A stretch of 64,000 bases of DNA, from positions 806,001 to 870,000 of the forward strand of contig JAHBXT010000002.1 of NCBI GenBank assembly GCA_019636385.1, in the 5' to 3' direction. This DNA is from Pirellulaceae bacterium. GTDB taxonomy: Bacteria > Planctomycetota > Planctomycetia > Pirellulales > Pirellulaceae. The translations under genes were made by a program, and so were the position numbers. Of the stretch, positions 18,760 to 26,985 are shown in pieces; the first letter of the stretch is position 1; each line of letters opens with the position of its first letter. The notes beneath the pieces were generated by a model. It was not told where the DNA came from and searched no databases. It was given only the letters and a program-made list of their open reading frames with translations.

Positions 18760-21081
18760 TCAATTGGCAGCTAGATCGTCGCCTTCTTGAGCAGACTCGG
18801 CTGCCTCTTTGGCTGCAGCCTCTTCCGCCGCTTTCCGTTTGGCTTCTAGACGTGCTGATAGCGGCTTCTCACGCCACACGAACTGAAGTTGGAAAGAATA
18901 CTTAGGAGCCGCAAACCACTCTGGATTGTTGGGGTCTTGTGGACGCTGCAACGCGCCAGTCGAGCTGCTCGAGCTGCTGCTCCCTAGACTTCCCAGCGAA
19001 ATCCCAGGCCGAACCACACTGGACGGAGTTCCATCGGCATTTTCCTGCATCGGCGGCTTATAGTCTGGATTGGCGATAATATGATTCTGGTCGAAAAAGC
19101 CATCACCGACAATGAACGGACGGCTGATGCCTAGTTCCGCAAACGTGAACTCGATTTCCTCGACTTCACCACGATCGTTAATTACAGGTAACTTCGCTGA
19201 GCCGGTTTCCAAGCGATGTACCAAGCGTTTTAGCACAAAGTCCTGTTTTTCATCACCCGTTGTGCGGTAGCCTTTGCTTCCATTCTTGTCGTCGTTGTGG
19301 TAGTGGTAGCCGGTGACCTCGAAGACCCAGCCAGCGTCGCCGGCTACATCTTCACCGCTTGCGGCGAATGCATCTGAACTATCATATCCGCCCGTATCAT
19401 CCATCGCCCCGTATTCGCCGGCTTCAGCAGCGTCGGCGCCCTCCATTTCAGGTGATGCTGGGGACTCGTCTTTCAGGAGCCCCAGCCAACCCATACGCGT
19501 TCTTTGGTCGTCGGCATACATGGTCTGCGTGCCAAGCTCATACGGTCCCAGATTCGTGAAATACCGGCTATCGACCTTGGTGAGGTAAATGGTCTCCCGT
19601 TCGTTGAACGGTACCTTGATCGGATCTGGCAAGTTGGTAGGGTCATAATCGGCCGGACGATCCAGGGCTTGATCCAGCGCTTTCAAGATCTCCATCCACA
19701 ACAACCGTCGATCGCGATTGCCACCAACCTCGGAACCAATCAGATTCAACAGTTCAAGCTTCTTCAGCTGTGTATCATCTTCGGCAATCAGCGCTTCACT
19801 TTGGCTCTTCGTCTGGTCCGAACTGGCCACCGCAGCCCCCCAGTAGCTAGGATGCACCTTTTTGTAATTATTACCGGCAGGCAGCAGCGCGGCGGTCATT
19901 CCCAGTAGTAACGACGCCGCCGTGGCGACCACCCACGGCTTCTTGGCCCGTACCAAACGCTCTTGAAAGATTTCTTGTGGTATCAGATTGGTGTACAGTG
20001 CAGTACGGTCCAAACCTTGCAAACACAAACCGTAAACCGGTGCAAAGGAAACGGCGTGATCCTTGAACGCCGGCTGAGCGACCACTTCGTCACCACTGAG
20101 CCGTAGAAAATTGTCCATGACGGCCACATCCAGCGCCAACTGTTTGCTGAGGTATTGCGGCAGACCAGTCAACTTGACTGAATTGCCCATCATCAAGATC
20201 GAACCGACCTCATCTTTCTTGTGCAAACTACGATAAAAGCCAATCGAGCGTTGTACTTCAGTGACCAAATCATTGAACACTGGTCGCATGGCTTGAAACA
20301 CCAGCTTTGGATCCTCGGCTTCCAGAGCGTTGCGCTTCAGATGCTCCGCCTTGGCGAACGTCAGTTTCAAATCCTTGACCAATTGGCGCGTAAAATGATT
20401 CCCGCCCAGCGGAACGCTGCGCTGCCATAGGCGGTAACCATTGGTCACGATCAAGTCTGTCGCATCCGTGCCCATCGCCAGAATCAGCACGGACTTGGGA
20501 GGATGTTCAGGATCAAAGGCACCCGATTCACCTTCCATCAATTTACGATCGTAGGTGATGGCGTTGTAGATGCTCAGCGGAGCTAACTGTAGAATATCCA
20601 CTTCGATGTCCGCTCGCTGCAGTGGCTGCAACACGCGATTGACGGCATCGCTCTTCATGGCAAATAGCCCGATTTCGCTCTCCAACGCAAAGCCATTCTC
20701 GACGATGCTCCCCGGCATCAACTGGTAATCCCAAGAGACGTCTTTGAGATCAAACGGAATCTGTTGGCGCGCTTCATATTTGACAATGTCCGACATCTTC
20801 TTCAGCTCGACCGGCGGTGGCTTGAAGAATTTTGCAAGACCATTCTGCCCAGGGACACTCAGCGCGACACGCGTTCCCTTCAACTGATTACGGCCAACAA
20901 AGGTCTGCAACGCCTCGTGAATCATGGACTCCGGTTCAGAGTCCTGCTGCGACAACAATTTGGGATACTCGATATAATCAAAAGCATCTGCGATTACCTG
21001 GTCGCCATCCAGCGTGCAGCGCAGCGCCTTAAGGGCACTTTGCCCAATTTCGATACCCCATACAGGAGCGGTCTTGGCCAT
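18760..21081 (-). CDS. pilM: Type IV pilus assembly protein PilM, extended by a PilN-like membrane domain
   Basis: A 773-residue protein, about twice normal PilM length (~350). Residues 1-350 are a PilM actin-like ATPase domain: WGIEIGQSALKALR at the phosphate-1 position, LSVPGQNGLAKFFKPPPVE, KYEARQQIPFDLKDVSWDY, and the ILMMGNSVKLTGLPQYLS motif. Right after it, residues 363-402 read LYTNLIPQE..., a short polar stretch and one transmembrane helix (382-402). That matches the N-terminus of PilN (INLLP motif plus one helix), followed by a periplasmic PilN-like region. The most economical reading is a PilM-PilN fusion, which would tie the cytosolic ring directly to the inner membrane. It heads a three-gene operon (down to 14699). 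Start ATG 21081. Confidence 0.85.
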   Translation of the reverse strand: MAKTAPVWGIEIGQSALKALRCTLDGDQVIADAFDYIEYPKLLSQQDSEPESMIHEALQTFVGRNQLKGTRVALSVPGQNGLAKFFKPPPVELKKMSDIVKYEARQQIPFDLKDVSWDYQLMPGSIVENGFALESEIGLFAMKSDAVNRVLQPLQRADIEVDILQLAPLSIYNAITYDRKLMEGESGAFDPEHPPKSVLILAMGTDATDLIVTNGYRLWQRSVPLGGNHFTRQLVKDLKLTFAKAEHLKRNALEAEDPKLVFQAMRPVFNDLVTEVQRSIGFYRSLHKKDEVGSILMMGNSVKLTGLPQYLSKQLALDVAVMDNFLRLSGDEVVAQPAFKDHAVSFAPVYGLCLQGLDRTALYTNLIPQEIFQERLVRAKKPWVVATAASLLLGMTAALLPAGNNYKKVHPSYWGAAVASSDQTKSQSEALIAEDDTQLKKLELLNLIGSEVGGNRDRRLLWMEILKALDQALDRPADYDPTNLPDPIKVPFNERETIYLTKVDSRYFTNLGPYELGTQTMYADDQRTRMGWLGLLKDESPASPEMEGADAAEAGEYGAMDDTGGYDSSDAFAASGEDVAGDAGWVFEVTGYHYHNDDKNGSKGYRTTGDEKQDFVLKRLVHRLETGSAKLPVINDRGEVEEIEFTFAELGISRPFIVGDGFFDQNHIIANPDYKPPMQENADGTPSSVVRPGISLGSLGSSSSSSSTGALQRPQDPNNPEWFAAPKYSFQLQFVWREKPLSARLEAKRKAAEEAAAKEAAESAQEGDDLAAN

Positions 21082-21203
21082 GTTTGGATTCTGTTCGAGA
21101 AAAGGTTGCTCAGCTGCACTAGCTCAAGCAAAATAGTGATCCTGCCCGCAGCGTGCTGACAGAGAACTTCGCCCTATATCACTTTATCGAGCCTACCCCC
21201 TGC

Positions 21204-22259
21204 ATGTCAAATTTCTTGCGCGAGGGAGTTCCGATTTTAACGTCTTTTCGGGTTCTGGCAGCGTCCTGGCGGCCAAGACTTCAACAAGGCAGAATTTTCA
21301 GCAGTAGGCGATTCCGACTCGTGGCTATGATTGCCATTTCTTTCAGTGCTTCCTCACCTGTATTGGCTCAAACGGCTATCCAGCACGATGCCGCAGCAGC
21401 GGCGATCGGGAAGCTGGAGTTGCTTCAACAACAGCGCGACCAGTTGAACGCTCGGTCAGACGCAGTGCGTGCCATAGGACGACTAAGCGGTTGGATTCAG
21501 GTGGCCGGCGAGCAACAGCCGCAACCCAACCTGAATGCCGAACTGCTCGTTTACCAACAGGGTAAAAAATACTGTCTGCAGTTGTTGCACGCAGCCGATC
21601 CAGCCAGTGGCCCGCAAGCGGCTCAGCGGTTGGAGGTAGTGCTGTTCGACGGCGAGACAATTTATACGCTCACCTCCACTGGCGAGCAGTGTCGTGGCGG
21701 CGTGTTCTTCGAGTTCTCGCAATCGGCTGTGCTCCGCTCAGCCGGCTTCCCCTTTACTTCACTACTGGGCTATTGGGACGACGCGCTTAGCTTGAAGGAG
21801 TTGGACCGCAAGTCGCTGCGGTTGATTCCCTTGGGCCGCAATGGCTTTATGCTGCGTGAAGACCGACAAACCTATTTGCGGCAGATCGACTTTACGACTT
21901 CTATCCCGTACGGATTGCAGCGAGTTGCGCTCCGCCACCCGCAGGCCAGCGCGGCCTTTCGAGAACATTGGTTGACGTGGGATGAGCATGCGGGCCATCC
22001 ATTCGTGGGGCACTATGTCGTGCGTCATCGTTATGCCCTGCACGATCCGGCTCCCGACCAGATCATCGCCCGGCAACATGAGGTTGAGCTTGAGAATTTC
22101 GAGAGTCTGACGGAATTGCCGCTCGACAGTTTCTCGCTATCTAGCCTGGGAATACCTATCGGTACGCAGTTTGTAGACTATCGTCGCAACGTTCGAGGAA
22201 AACGACTGCAGTTGGTGTGGGACGGCAATCAATTTCAAGAACAACAGCCAACACCTTAG
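21204..22259 (+). CDS. Secreted protein of unknown function
   Basis: I do not recognise a named family. The protein is 351 residues from ATG 21204; an internal ATG at 21327 would leave a compact signal peptide MIAISFSASSPVLAQ, and the frame is open from 21153. With the 21204 start, a positively charged region rich in Arg precedes the hydrophobic core and an Ala-x-Ala-like cleavage site (PVLAQ). The mature part alternates strands and turns (EVVLFDGETIYTL, FMLREDRQTYLRQIDF, HPFVGHYVVRHRYAL) reminiscent of outer-membrane-lipoprotein-carrier (LolA/LolB-like) folds, seen also in planctomycete TIGR03009 proteins. This is a weak structural guess only. It is divergent from the pilM operon, with 122 bp between starts. 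Confidence 0.75.
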   Translation: MSNFLREGVPILTSFRVLAASWRPRLQQGRIFSSRRFRLVAMIAISFSASSPVLAQTAIQHDAAAAAIGKLELLQQQRDQLNARSDAVRAIGRLSGWIQVAGEQQPQPNLNAELLVYQQGKKYCLQLLHAADPASGPQAAQRLEVVLFDGETIYTLTSTGEQCRGGVFFEFSQSAVLRSAGFPFTSLLGYWDDALSLKELDRKSLRLIPLGRNGFMLREDRQTYLRQIDFTTSIPYGLQRVALRHPQASAAFREHWLTWDEHAGHPFVGHYVVRHRYALHDPAPDQIIARQHEVELENFESLTELPLDSFSLSSLGIPIGTQFVDYRRNVRGKRLQLVWDGNQFQEQQPTP

Positions 22260-22454
22260 ACTCGTGTCCTCCGGTAGGCTTGATTGTTAAGTACAGCCAG
22301 ATTAGCCAGAGTTTCCGCACTCGATCGACCGAGTGGTCTGGCTGGCCGTATTGAAACTCATGGATACAAAAATCATGCTCGTTCACATTAAGTCAGGAAC
22401 GACTTCACTCTCCTGGCGGTGGACGAACAAGAAGTGAACGAACAACCACTAATG

Positions 22455-23639
22455 CTAATACCAGTCGATGGCTGCCGATTCGCCCAGCTCGATTAACTGA
22501 CGGTGCTGAGAGTCGCAAAATCGGTCGGTCATGCCACCAATGTATTCGCCGACAGCCCGGTGAATGCCAACGCGCTGGGCCCGGTCCAGAAATCGCGGGG
22601 GCAGAATTTCAGGTCGCTCGGTCAGGCGCTGATACAGCTCCTCGACCTTCTGAGCCGCGCGACGCCGAATGGAAACCAGTTGCGGATGTCGATAGACGTT
22701 GGAAAACATGAAGGCCGAAAACAGTCGTCGCTGCTCAAGCATGTCTGACGAGAACTGCAGCTCAATACCAGCTGCTTGAATGGCGGTACTGTCCATGTCT
22801 GAAAGCGAAGCTAATTGCAATTGCGATTGCTCCAACAGGTCGGCAACTTGAACGTCGATCAAATGATGTACCAGCATCTGCCTCAAGGCCGTCTCGGAAG
22901 GACCGCTGACCTGACTGCTGGTCCAGCGCCAGGCGCGTTGAATTAGGTCAAGCGATTGAATCTGCCCAAACTTCAGCAGGCCCAGCTTCAGCGCATCATC
23001 TGCGTCGTGTGCGTTGTAGGCGATGCTGTCGGCCAGATCGACCACTTGCACTTCCAACAGCGGTGTCTGGCCAGCGTGAGTAATCCGAAAATCCTGGCCC
23101 AGCAGAATCTCGCGTGATAAATTCAATCCTGGGTAAGGCGTGTATCGAGTCTCCAATTCCTCGGCTAAGGTCAACGCAAATCGGTTATGCGAGAATCCTC
23201 CATGTTGGCTTAGGCACTGTTGCAACACTTCTTCGCCACTATGACCAAATGGCGGGTGTCCAATATCGTGTAACAGCGCCAGAGCTTCGATCAAGTCTTC
23301 GTTCAGCCGCAACACGCGCCCTAGCGTACGGGCAATCGTGGCCACCTCATGAGTATGCGTTAGTCGCGTGCGATGATAGTCCCCCATCTCGCCGGTAAAC
23401 ACCTGCATTTTGCCGCTCAGCCTCCGAAAGGCAGCGCTGTGCAAAATGCGATCACGATCCCGCTGGAACGGGCTGCGGTAAGGATGTAGCGGTTCTGCAA
23501 AGCGACGCCCCTGCGATGCTCCAGCAAACATCGCGTAAGGCGCTAAGAGTTGTCGCTCGCGAATAGCCCACTGCGCTTCGTCGGGCGACACGGCACTTGA
23601 CGCAGGTCGTGAGGATTGGATGGGTGCTTGGTTGGTCAT
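22455..23639 (-). CDS. dgt: Deoxyguanosinetriphosphate triphosphohydrolase-like protein (HD domain)
   Basis: About 394 residues from ATG 23639; the open frame continues to 23720 but the ATG gives the usual family N-terminus. The enzyme class hydrolyses dNTPs to deoxynucleosides and triphosphate, controlling nucleotide pools. The HD metal site is intact: TRLTHTHEV, LHDIGHPPFGHSGE and DLADSIAYNAHDADD supply the H...HD...D ligands. The start region contains the characteristic PYRSPFQRDRDRILHSAAFRRL block of the dGTPase-like family (type 2 subgroup). Cytoplasmic and probably monocistronic: the neighbour on one side is the secreted protein at 21204 on the other strand, and on the other side lies a 556-bp gap. 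Exact dNTP specificity cannot be read from sequence. Confidence 0.93.
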   Translation of the reverse strand: MTNQAPIQSSRPASSAVSPDEAQWAIRERQLLAPYAMFAGASQGRRFAEPLHPYRSPFQRDRDRILHSAAFRRLSGKMQVFTGEMGDYHRTRLTHTHEVATIARTLGRVLRLNEDLIEALALLHDIGHPPFGHSGEEVLQQCLSQHGGFSHNRFALTLAEELETRYTPYPGLNLSREILLGQDFRITHAGQTPLLEVQVVDLADSIAYNAHDADDALKLGLLKFGQIQSLDLIQRAWRWTSSQVSGPSETALRQMLVHHLIDVQVADLLEQSQLQLASLSDMDSTAIQAAGIELQFSSDMLEQRRLFSAFMFSNVYRHPQLVSIRRRAAQKVEELYQRLTERPEILPPRFLDRAQRVGIHRAVGEYIGGMTDRFCDSQHRQLIELGESAAIDWY

Positions 23640-24195
23640 CAAACCGGTTCTACAAAATACTATAGAGCTACAGTGGTTTTGCTTTTCGCTAGTGCTTCTG
23701 ACAATTCGTGACCGTATCATGCCCTACAAGCCCCGTGAGCAGATACCGTGATTCGTAACCGTTCACGCTATTTTTAGGGTGGGACAAGCGAGAAAGATGA
23801 AAATGGGAATTCAACGCTAAATCTTGCCGATTCGACCGCAGACTGTCTCAATGCAAATGGTTTAGCCCCGCGCCGGCCCACCATGGGGCGTGAACGGTTA
23901 CCTTGACTCTAACCATACCGCTTGACTGGAATGCCGCCAATAGCGATTCGCTGCGCGGGCCACGGAAGGTCAGGTAGTGGCCGTTTCCGCGATTGGCAGG
24001 GGGCGGCAAACAGAACTGGTGAAATTTGATGGCGACAGCAAAACCAGTCGAATCAAGTAAAAGATGATTGGCATCATAACCACTTTCGGCCAGGTTCGCC
24101 CAGAGTGGCAAGTGCACCGAGCTTGGCCAGCGCAGCTTCTGTCGTACCGCTCAGGGCCTAGCCCATTGGCTCAGTGTTGGGGATGCAGTGTCGGG
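23640..24195. other. Gene-poor interval with an inverted repeat
   Basis: No convincing gene is seen in this 556-bp stretch. A 270-bp open frame on the minus strand (23848-24117) lacks a ribosome-binding site and runs through one arm of the inverted repeat described separately, so it is not called. The interval lies between the dGTPase start and the end of the GNAT-like gene, so it holds the dGTPase promoter, but no clear -35/-10 pair could be picked. Confidence 0.6.
23755..23901. repeat. Inverted repeat with 14-bp arms
   Basis: The arms GTAACCGTTCACGC (23755-23768) and GCGTGAACGGTTAC (23888-23901) are perfect reverse complements separated by 119 bp. A one-base variant, GTAACCATTCACGC, is found at 14527-14540 in the intergenic space after the pilus-like operon. 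Perfect arms in non-coding sequence plus a related copy elsewhere suggest a dispersed palindromic element or a small non-autonomous mobile element. Confidence 0.6.
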
Positions 24196-25335
24196 TTATC
24201 GGTAGTCGCTGAGCGAACGATCGTAGACGCGGTACGTTTTGGCACGCGTCAAGCCACTGCGTTCCAGGCTACCACGCGACAGGTGATTGGACTCCAAGAC
24301 CCACGAGAACTCGCCAGTTTCGACCCCCAGGGCTCGCGCGTCCGGTAGCATTCTCTCCAGCGCCAACAGTCCGAATCCCCAGCGCTGAAACTCGGGTAAC
24401 ACGTTGGTGCTCATCAGTCGCACGCGCTTGAGTTTTCGCTTGCCAGTCATCAGCTTCAAAAAGCCGAACGGAAACAAGCGGCCATTGATCTGCTTGATCA
24501 GCGGGTTAAAGTCCATCAGACCCAAGCCTGCACCGATCGGACGGCCGTCCACTTCGATGATCGTGGTCAGTTCAGGGACAATCAAGTGCTTCAGGCCTTT
24601 GGCCTGATGGGCGACTTCGGCTGCTGACAACGGTACAAAGCCCCATGTGCCGATTAATGAGCGGTTGTAGATATCCAGGAACAGACTGACCTCTTCCGTG
24701 AATCGTTTAAGGTTCATGCGCCGTACGTTCACGTTGAAGCGCCGCTTGATTTCAGTGATGACGAAGCTCAGCTTGGGATCCAGGTCTGCGATCATATCGA
24801 TGTGACCGTCGAATGAATACAAATCTTGACACTTCTCAAAGCCAACACCAGTCAACAGCCTTTCGTAATAGGGTCGGTTGTAGGTCATCATAAATGTTGG
24901 TGGCGTGTCGAAGCCTTCAACCAACAGACCCACCTCTTGGTTGAGACTCGGATTGGCCGGGCCGCGCATGTCCAGCATGCCTTGAGCCACCAGGTACTTA
25001 GCCGCCGCATCCATCAGTCCCTTGGCCGCGAGCGGATCGTCGTAGCACTCAAAGAATCCAAAGAAACCTCGCCGCTCCTCGAAACGCAGGTTATGCCCTT
25101 CATTGACCAGCGCACAGACGCGGCCTACCGGTAGGCCGTCGCGCAAAGCCAGAAAGCATTCGCATCGGTTCTGATCGTAAAACGGATTACGGCTAAATCC
25201 CACGCCTTCCTTCAGCGTCTGCAGCAGCGGCGGTACCCAGTTGGGATCATCGCGGTATAGATCCCACGCCAATTGAATAAATTGCTTTTGCAGACGCCGA
25301 TTCTTGCCGACGGTAACGACTTCATAATTGGGCAT
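24196..25335 (-). CDS. GNAT-fold acyltransferase-like protein (YghO-like)
   Basis: A 379-residue protein with two GNAT-like halves. The N-terminal part carries WVPPLLQTLKEGVGFSRNPF and LALRDGLPVGRVCALVNE, the latter matching the beta4 segment of an acetyltransferase core. The C-terminal part has the MSTNVLPEFQRWGFGLLALER segment, which resembles the acyl-CoA binding loop (Q/RxxGxG/A-like: QRWGFG), and a SWVLESNHLSRGSLERSG segment with the usual N...S/N...A-like end. Family members (YghO/lipid-type 'hypothetical GNAT') are frequently found beside lipid or sphingolipid genes. Here it follows fabI, fabZ and a CrtI-like oxidoreductase on the same strand (221 bp after fabI), so acylation of a lipid intermediate is a reasonable but unproven guess. 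ATG at 25335. Confidence 0.8.
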   Translation of the reverse strand: MPNYEVVTVGKNRRLQKQFIQLAWDLYRDDPNWVPPLLQTLKEGVGFSRNPFYDQNRCECFLALRDGLPVGRVCALVNEGHNLRFEERRGFFGFFECYDDPLAAKGLMDAAAKYLVAQGMLDMRGPANPSLNQEVGLLVEGFDTPPTFMMTYNRPYYERLLTGVGFEKCQDLYSFDGHIDMIADLDPKLSFVITEIKRRFNVNVRRMNLKRFTEEVSLFLDIYNRSLIGTWGFVPLSAAEVAHQAKGLKHLIVPELTTIIEVDGRPIGAGLGLMDFNPLIKQINGRLFPFGFLKLMTGKRKLKRVRLMSTNVLPEFQRWGFGLLALERMLPDARALGVETGEFSWVLESNHLSRGSLERSGLTRAKTYRVYDRSLSDYR

Positions 25336-25556
25336 ATTGGCTGCTGAATCAGTGTGAGGTCGGATGGTTCGTTGAACGGCGTTCTTTTGTAGCGGCCGTC
25401 GCCAGACGGTGAAGCTCCAGATCGCCCGCCGTCTTGGCCACGGTAGCTATAGTCAAGCTTGTGCTGGCTGCGTGCCACATAGCCACCAAGTCTGCGGATA
25501 CTCGCATTGCAGGCTGGGCACACAATATACAGCGGGTAGATCACATTCGCCAACGC

Positions 25557-26393
25557 TCATCCGCCAGTTGCCTCAGCGACAATTTGGCGGTCGAAATAGT
25601 TGATGCTCATTCCCGCATCCACCACAATCGACTGCGCCGTGATGCCGCTGGATCGGGGGCTCAGTAGAAATGCTGCGGTATTGGCGACCTCCTGAGTGGT
25701 TACCGCCGATTGCCGCGGGATGACTCTTTCGGCATACAAGAAAGAATCGACGTAACCGGGAATGCCTGCTGAAGCACTTGTCTTTAACAACCCTGCGGCT
25801 ACCGCATTGAATCGCACCTGGCTGAAGCGGCTGAACGATTTAGTCAAGAAAGCCAACGACGATTCGAGAGCTGCTTTAATTGGTGCCATGAATCCGTAGC
25901 TCTCACTGGCCATCCGTGTCGTGGAAATACCGATGGTCACGACGCTGCCGTTGGATTCCAATTGATGCTGCAGCGCCGAACTTAGGGCGATTAGCGAAAA
26001 GCAACTGATGTCCACGGCCTGCAAAAACTGGCGGCGCGTGGTCTCATGAAAGGGAGCGATACCCTGGCTGTAATCGGCAAAAGCGATTGAATGCAGCAGC
26101 CCGTGAAATCCTTGAAAATCTTGAGACAGCCGTCCCGCCAGTTCGTCAATCTGCGCTTGATGCTCGACGTCACAAACGTAGATGGCTCGACCCGGCAGCA
26201 ACCGCTCCAACTCCTGCTTGCGCTGCGTGCTGCGAACCGAATAAACCACCTCGGCTCCAAATTCTTCTAGCGTTTGCGCAACGCGAAAAGCCACGCTTTT
26301 CTTATTGGCAACGCCACAAACCAAATAGCGTTTGCCAGCTATCTGCAAAAAGTCGCCGCCTAGCGGTTGGGCTGATTGTTCATTCATGTTCAT
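25557..26393 (-). CDS. fabI: Enoyl-[acyl-carrier-protein] reductase, FabI type
   Basis: A 278-residue SDR of the FabI class, which performs the last, NAD(P)H-dependent step of fatty acid elongation. The nucleotide-binding loop is GVANKKS (about 27-33) in place of the classic GxxxGxG, typical for FabI. HSIAFAD and the divergent catalytic motif Y166-(x6)-K173 (YGFMAPIK) are the FabI active-site signatures. The C-terminal [15 protein letters not shown] block is normal. ATG at 26393 is preferred over a TTG nine bases upstream. It is 77 bp downstream of fabZ and 221 bp upstream of the GNAT-like gene. Given the CrtI-like oxidoreductase in the same cluster, it may serve a dedicated lipid pathway rather than housekeeping synthesis. 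Confidence 0.93.
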   Translation of the reverse strand: MNMNEQSAQPLGGDFLQIAGKRYLVCGVANKKSVAFRVAQTLEEFGAEVVYSVRSTQRKQELERLLPGRAIYVCDVEHQAQIDELAGRLSQDFQGFHGLLHSIAFADYSQGIAPFHETTRRQFLQAVDISCFSLIALSSALQHQLESNGSVVTIGISTTRMASESYGFMAPIKAALESSLAFLTKSFSRFSQVRFNAVAAGLLKTSASAGIPGYVDSFLYAERVIPRQSAVTTQEVANTAAFLLSPRSSGITAQSIVVDAGMSINYFDRQIVAEATGG

Positions 26394-26470
26394 GGTTATC
26401 AAACTTCATGCAATGGTTGTGAAGGCCACTACCTCACTGAATTGCTTGCGAACAATCAAGGTGCGCTGCG

Positions 26471-26911
26471 CTATTGAGGCTCGGTACTCGAACAGGCAAA
26501 ATCCAAGCGGGCGGCCAATTTGCCCGCGACTGAAACTTTGCCTGTTAGAAAGAACGCCTGGGATACGACTTCGTTCAGAACAACTTCAATCTCCACAGTG
26601 TCACCCGGGCGCACCATCCGCTTGAATTTGACGGCGTCCATCCGAGTGGCAATCGGCAATTTAGTCGAGTCCATCTGCGTTTGGCCAGCAATCAGAACCG
26701 CGCCGGCTTGCAGGGCACACTCGCACAGGATGACACCTGGCACCAGCGGAAACTCTGGAAAGTGCCCCTGCGTAAAAAACTCGGATTCTGTGAACGTCTT
26801 GCGACACACGATCTTGCCTGGCTCCTGATGCACAATCTCGTCCAACAACAACATCGGCGGACGATGTGGTATGGCTGACAGAATTGACTGGCTCGGCGAT
26901 GGACGATGCAT
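26471..26911 (-). CDS. fabZ: 3-hydroxyacyl-[acyl-carrier-protein] dehydratase, FabZ type
   Basis: A 146-residue hot-dog-fold dehydratase starting at ATG 26911 (the frame is open to 27073 but overlaps the end of the upstream oxidoreductase gene). FabZ removes water from 3-hydroxyacyl-ACP to give the trans-2-enoyl-ACP that FabI reduces. The signature HFPEFPLVPGVILCE carries catalytic His50 and Glu64. PHRPPMLLLDEI near residue 15 is the usual N-terminal block and the size matches the family (~145). It is 74 bp downstream of the FAD oxidoreductase and 77 bp upstream of fabI, so the two enzymes of consecutive steps are encoded together. Confidence 0.94.
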   Translation of the reverse strand: MHRPSPSQSILSAIPHRPPMLLLDEIVHQEPGKIVCRKTFTESEFFTQGHFPEFPLVPGVILCECALQAGAVLIAGQTQMDSTKLPIATRMDAVKFKRMVRPGDTVEIEVVLNEVVSQAFFLTGKVSVAGKLAARLDFACSSTEPQ

Positions 26912-26985
26912 GGCTTGAAATTTCCGGAAGCGGCAGCTCGTGGAGAGGGATGATCCGAATGCGATGCGCCACAAGCTGCCCAGTA

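Noticed and set aside
23848..24117. 89-codon frame on the minus strand in the gap after the dGTPase
   Set aside because: It runs through an arm of the inverted repeat, has no ribosome-binding site and no recognisable domain.
25212..25553. 113-codon frame beginning at TTG with a CPAC motif just after fabI
   Set aside because: Its second half overlaps the GNAT-like gene in another frame and only one CxxC is present, so it is not a credible zinc ribbon.
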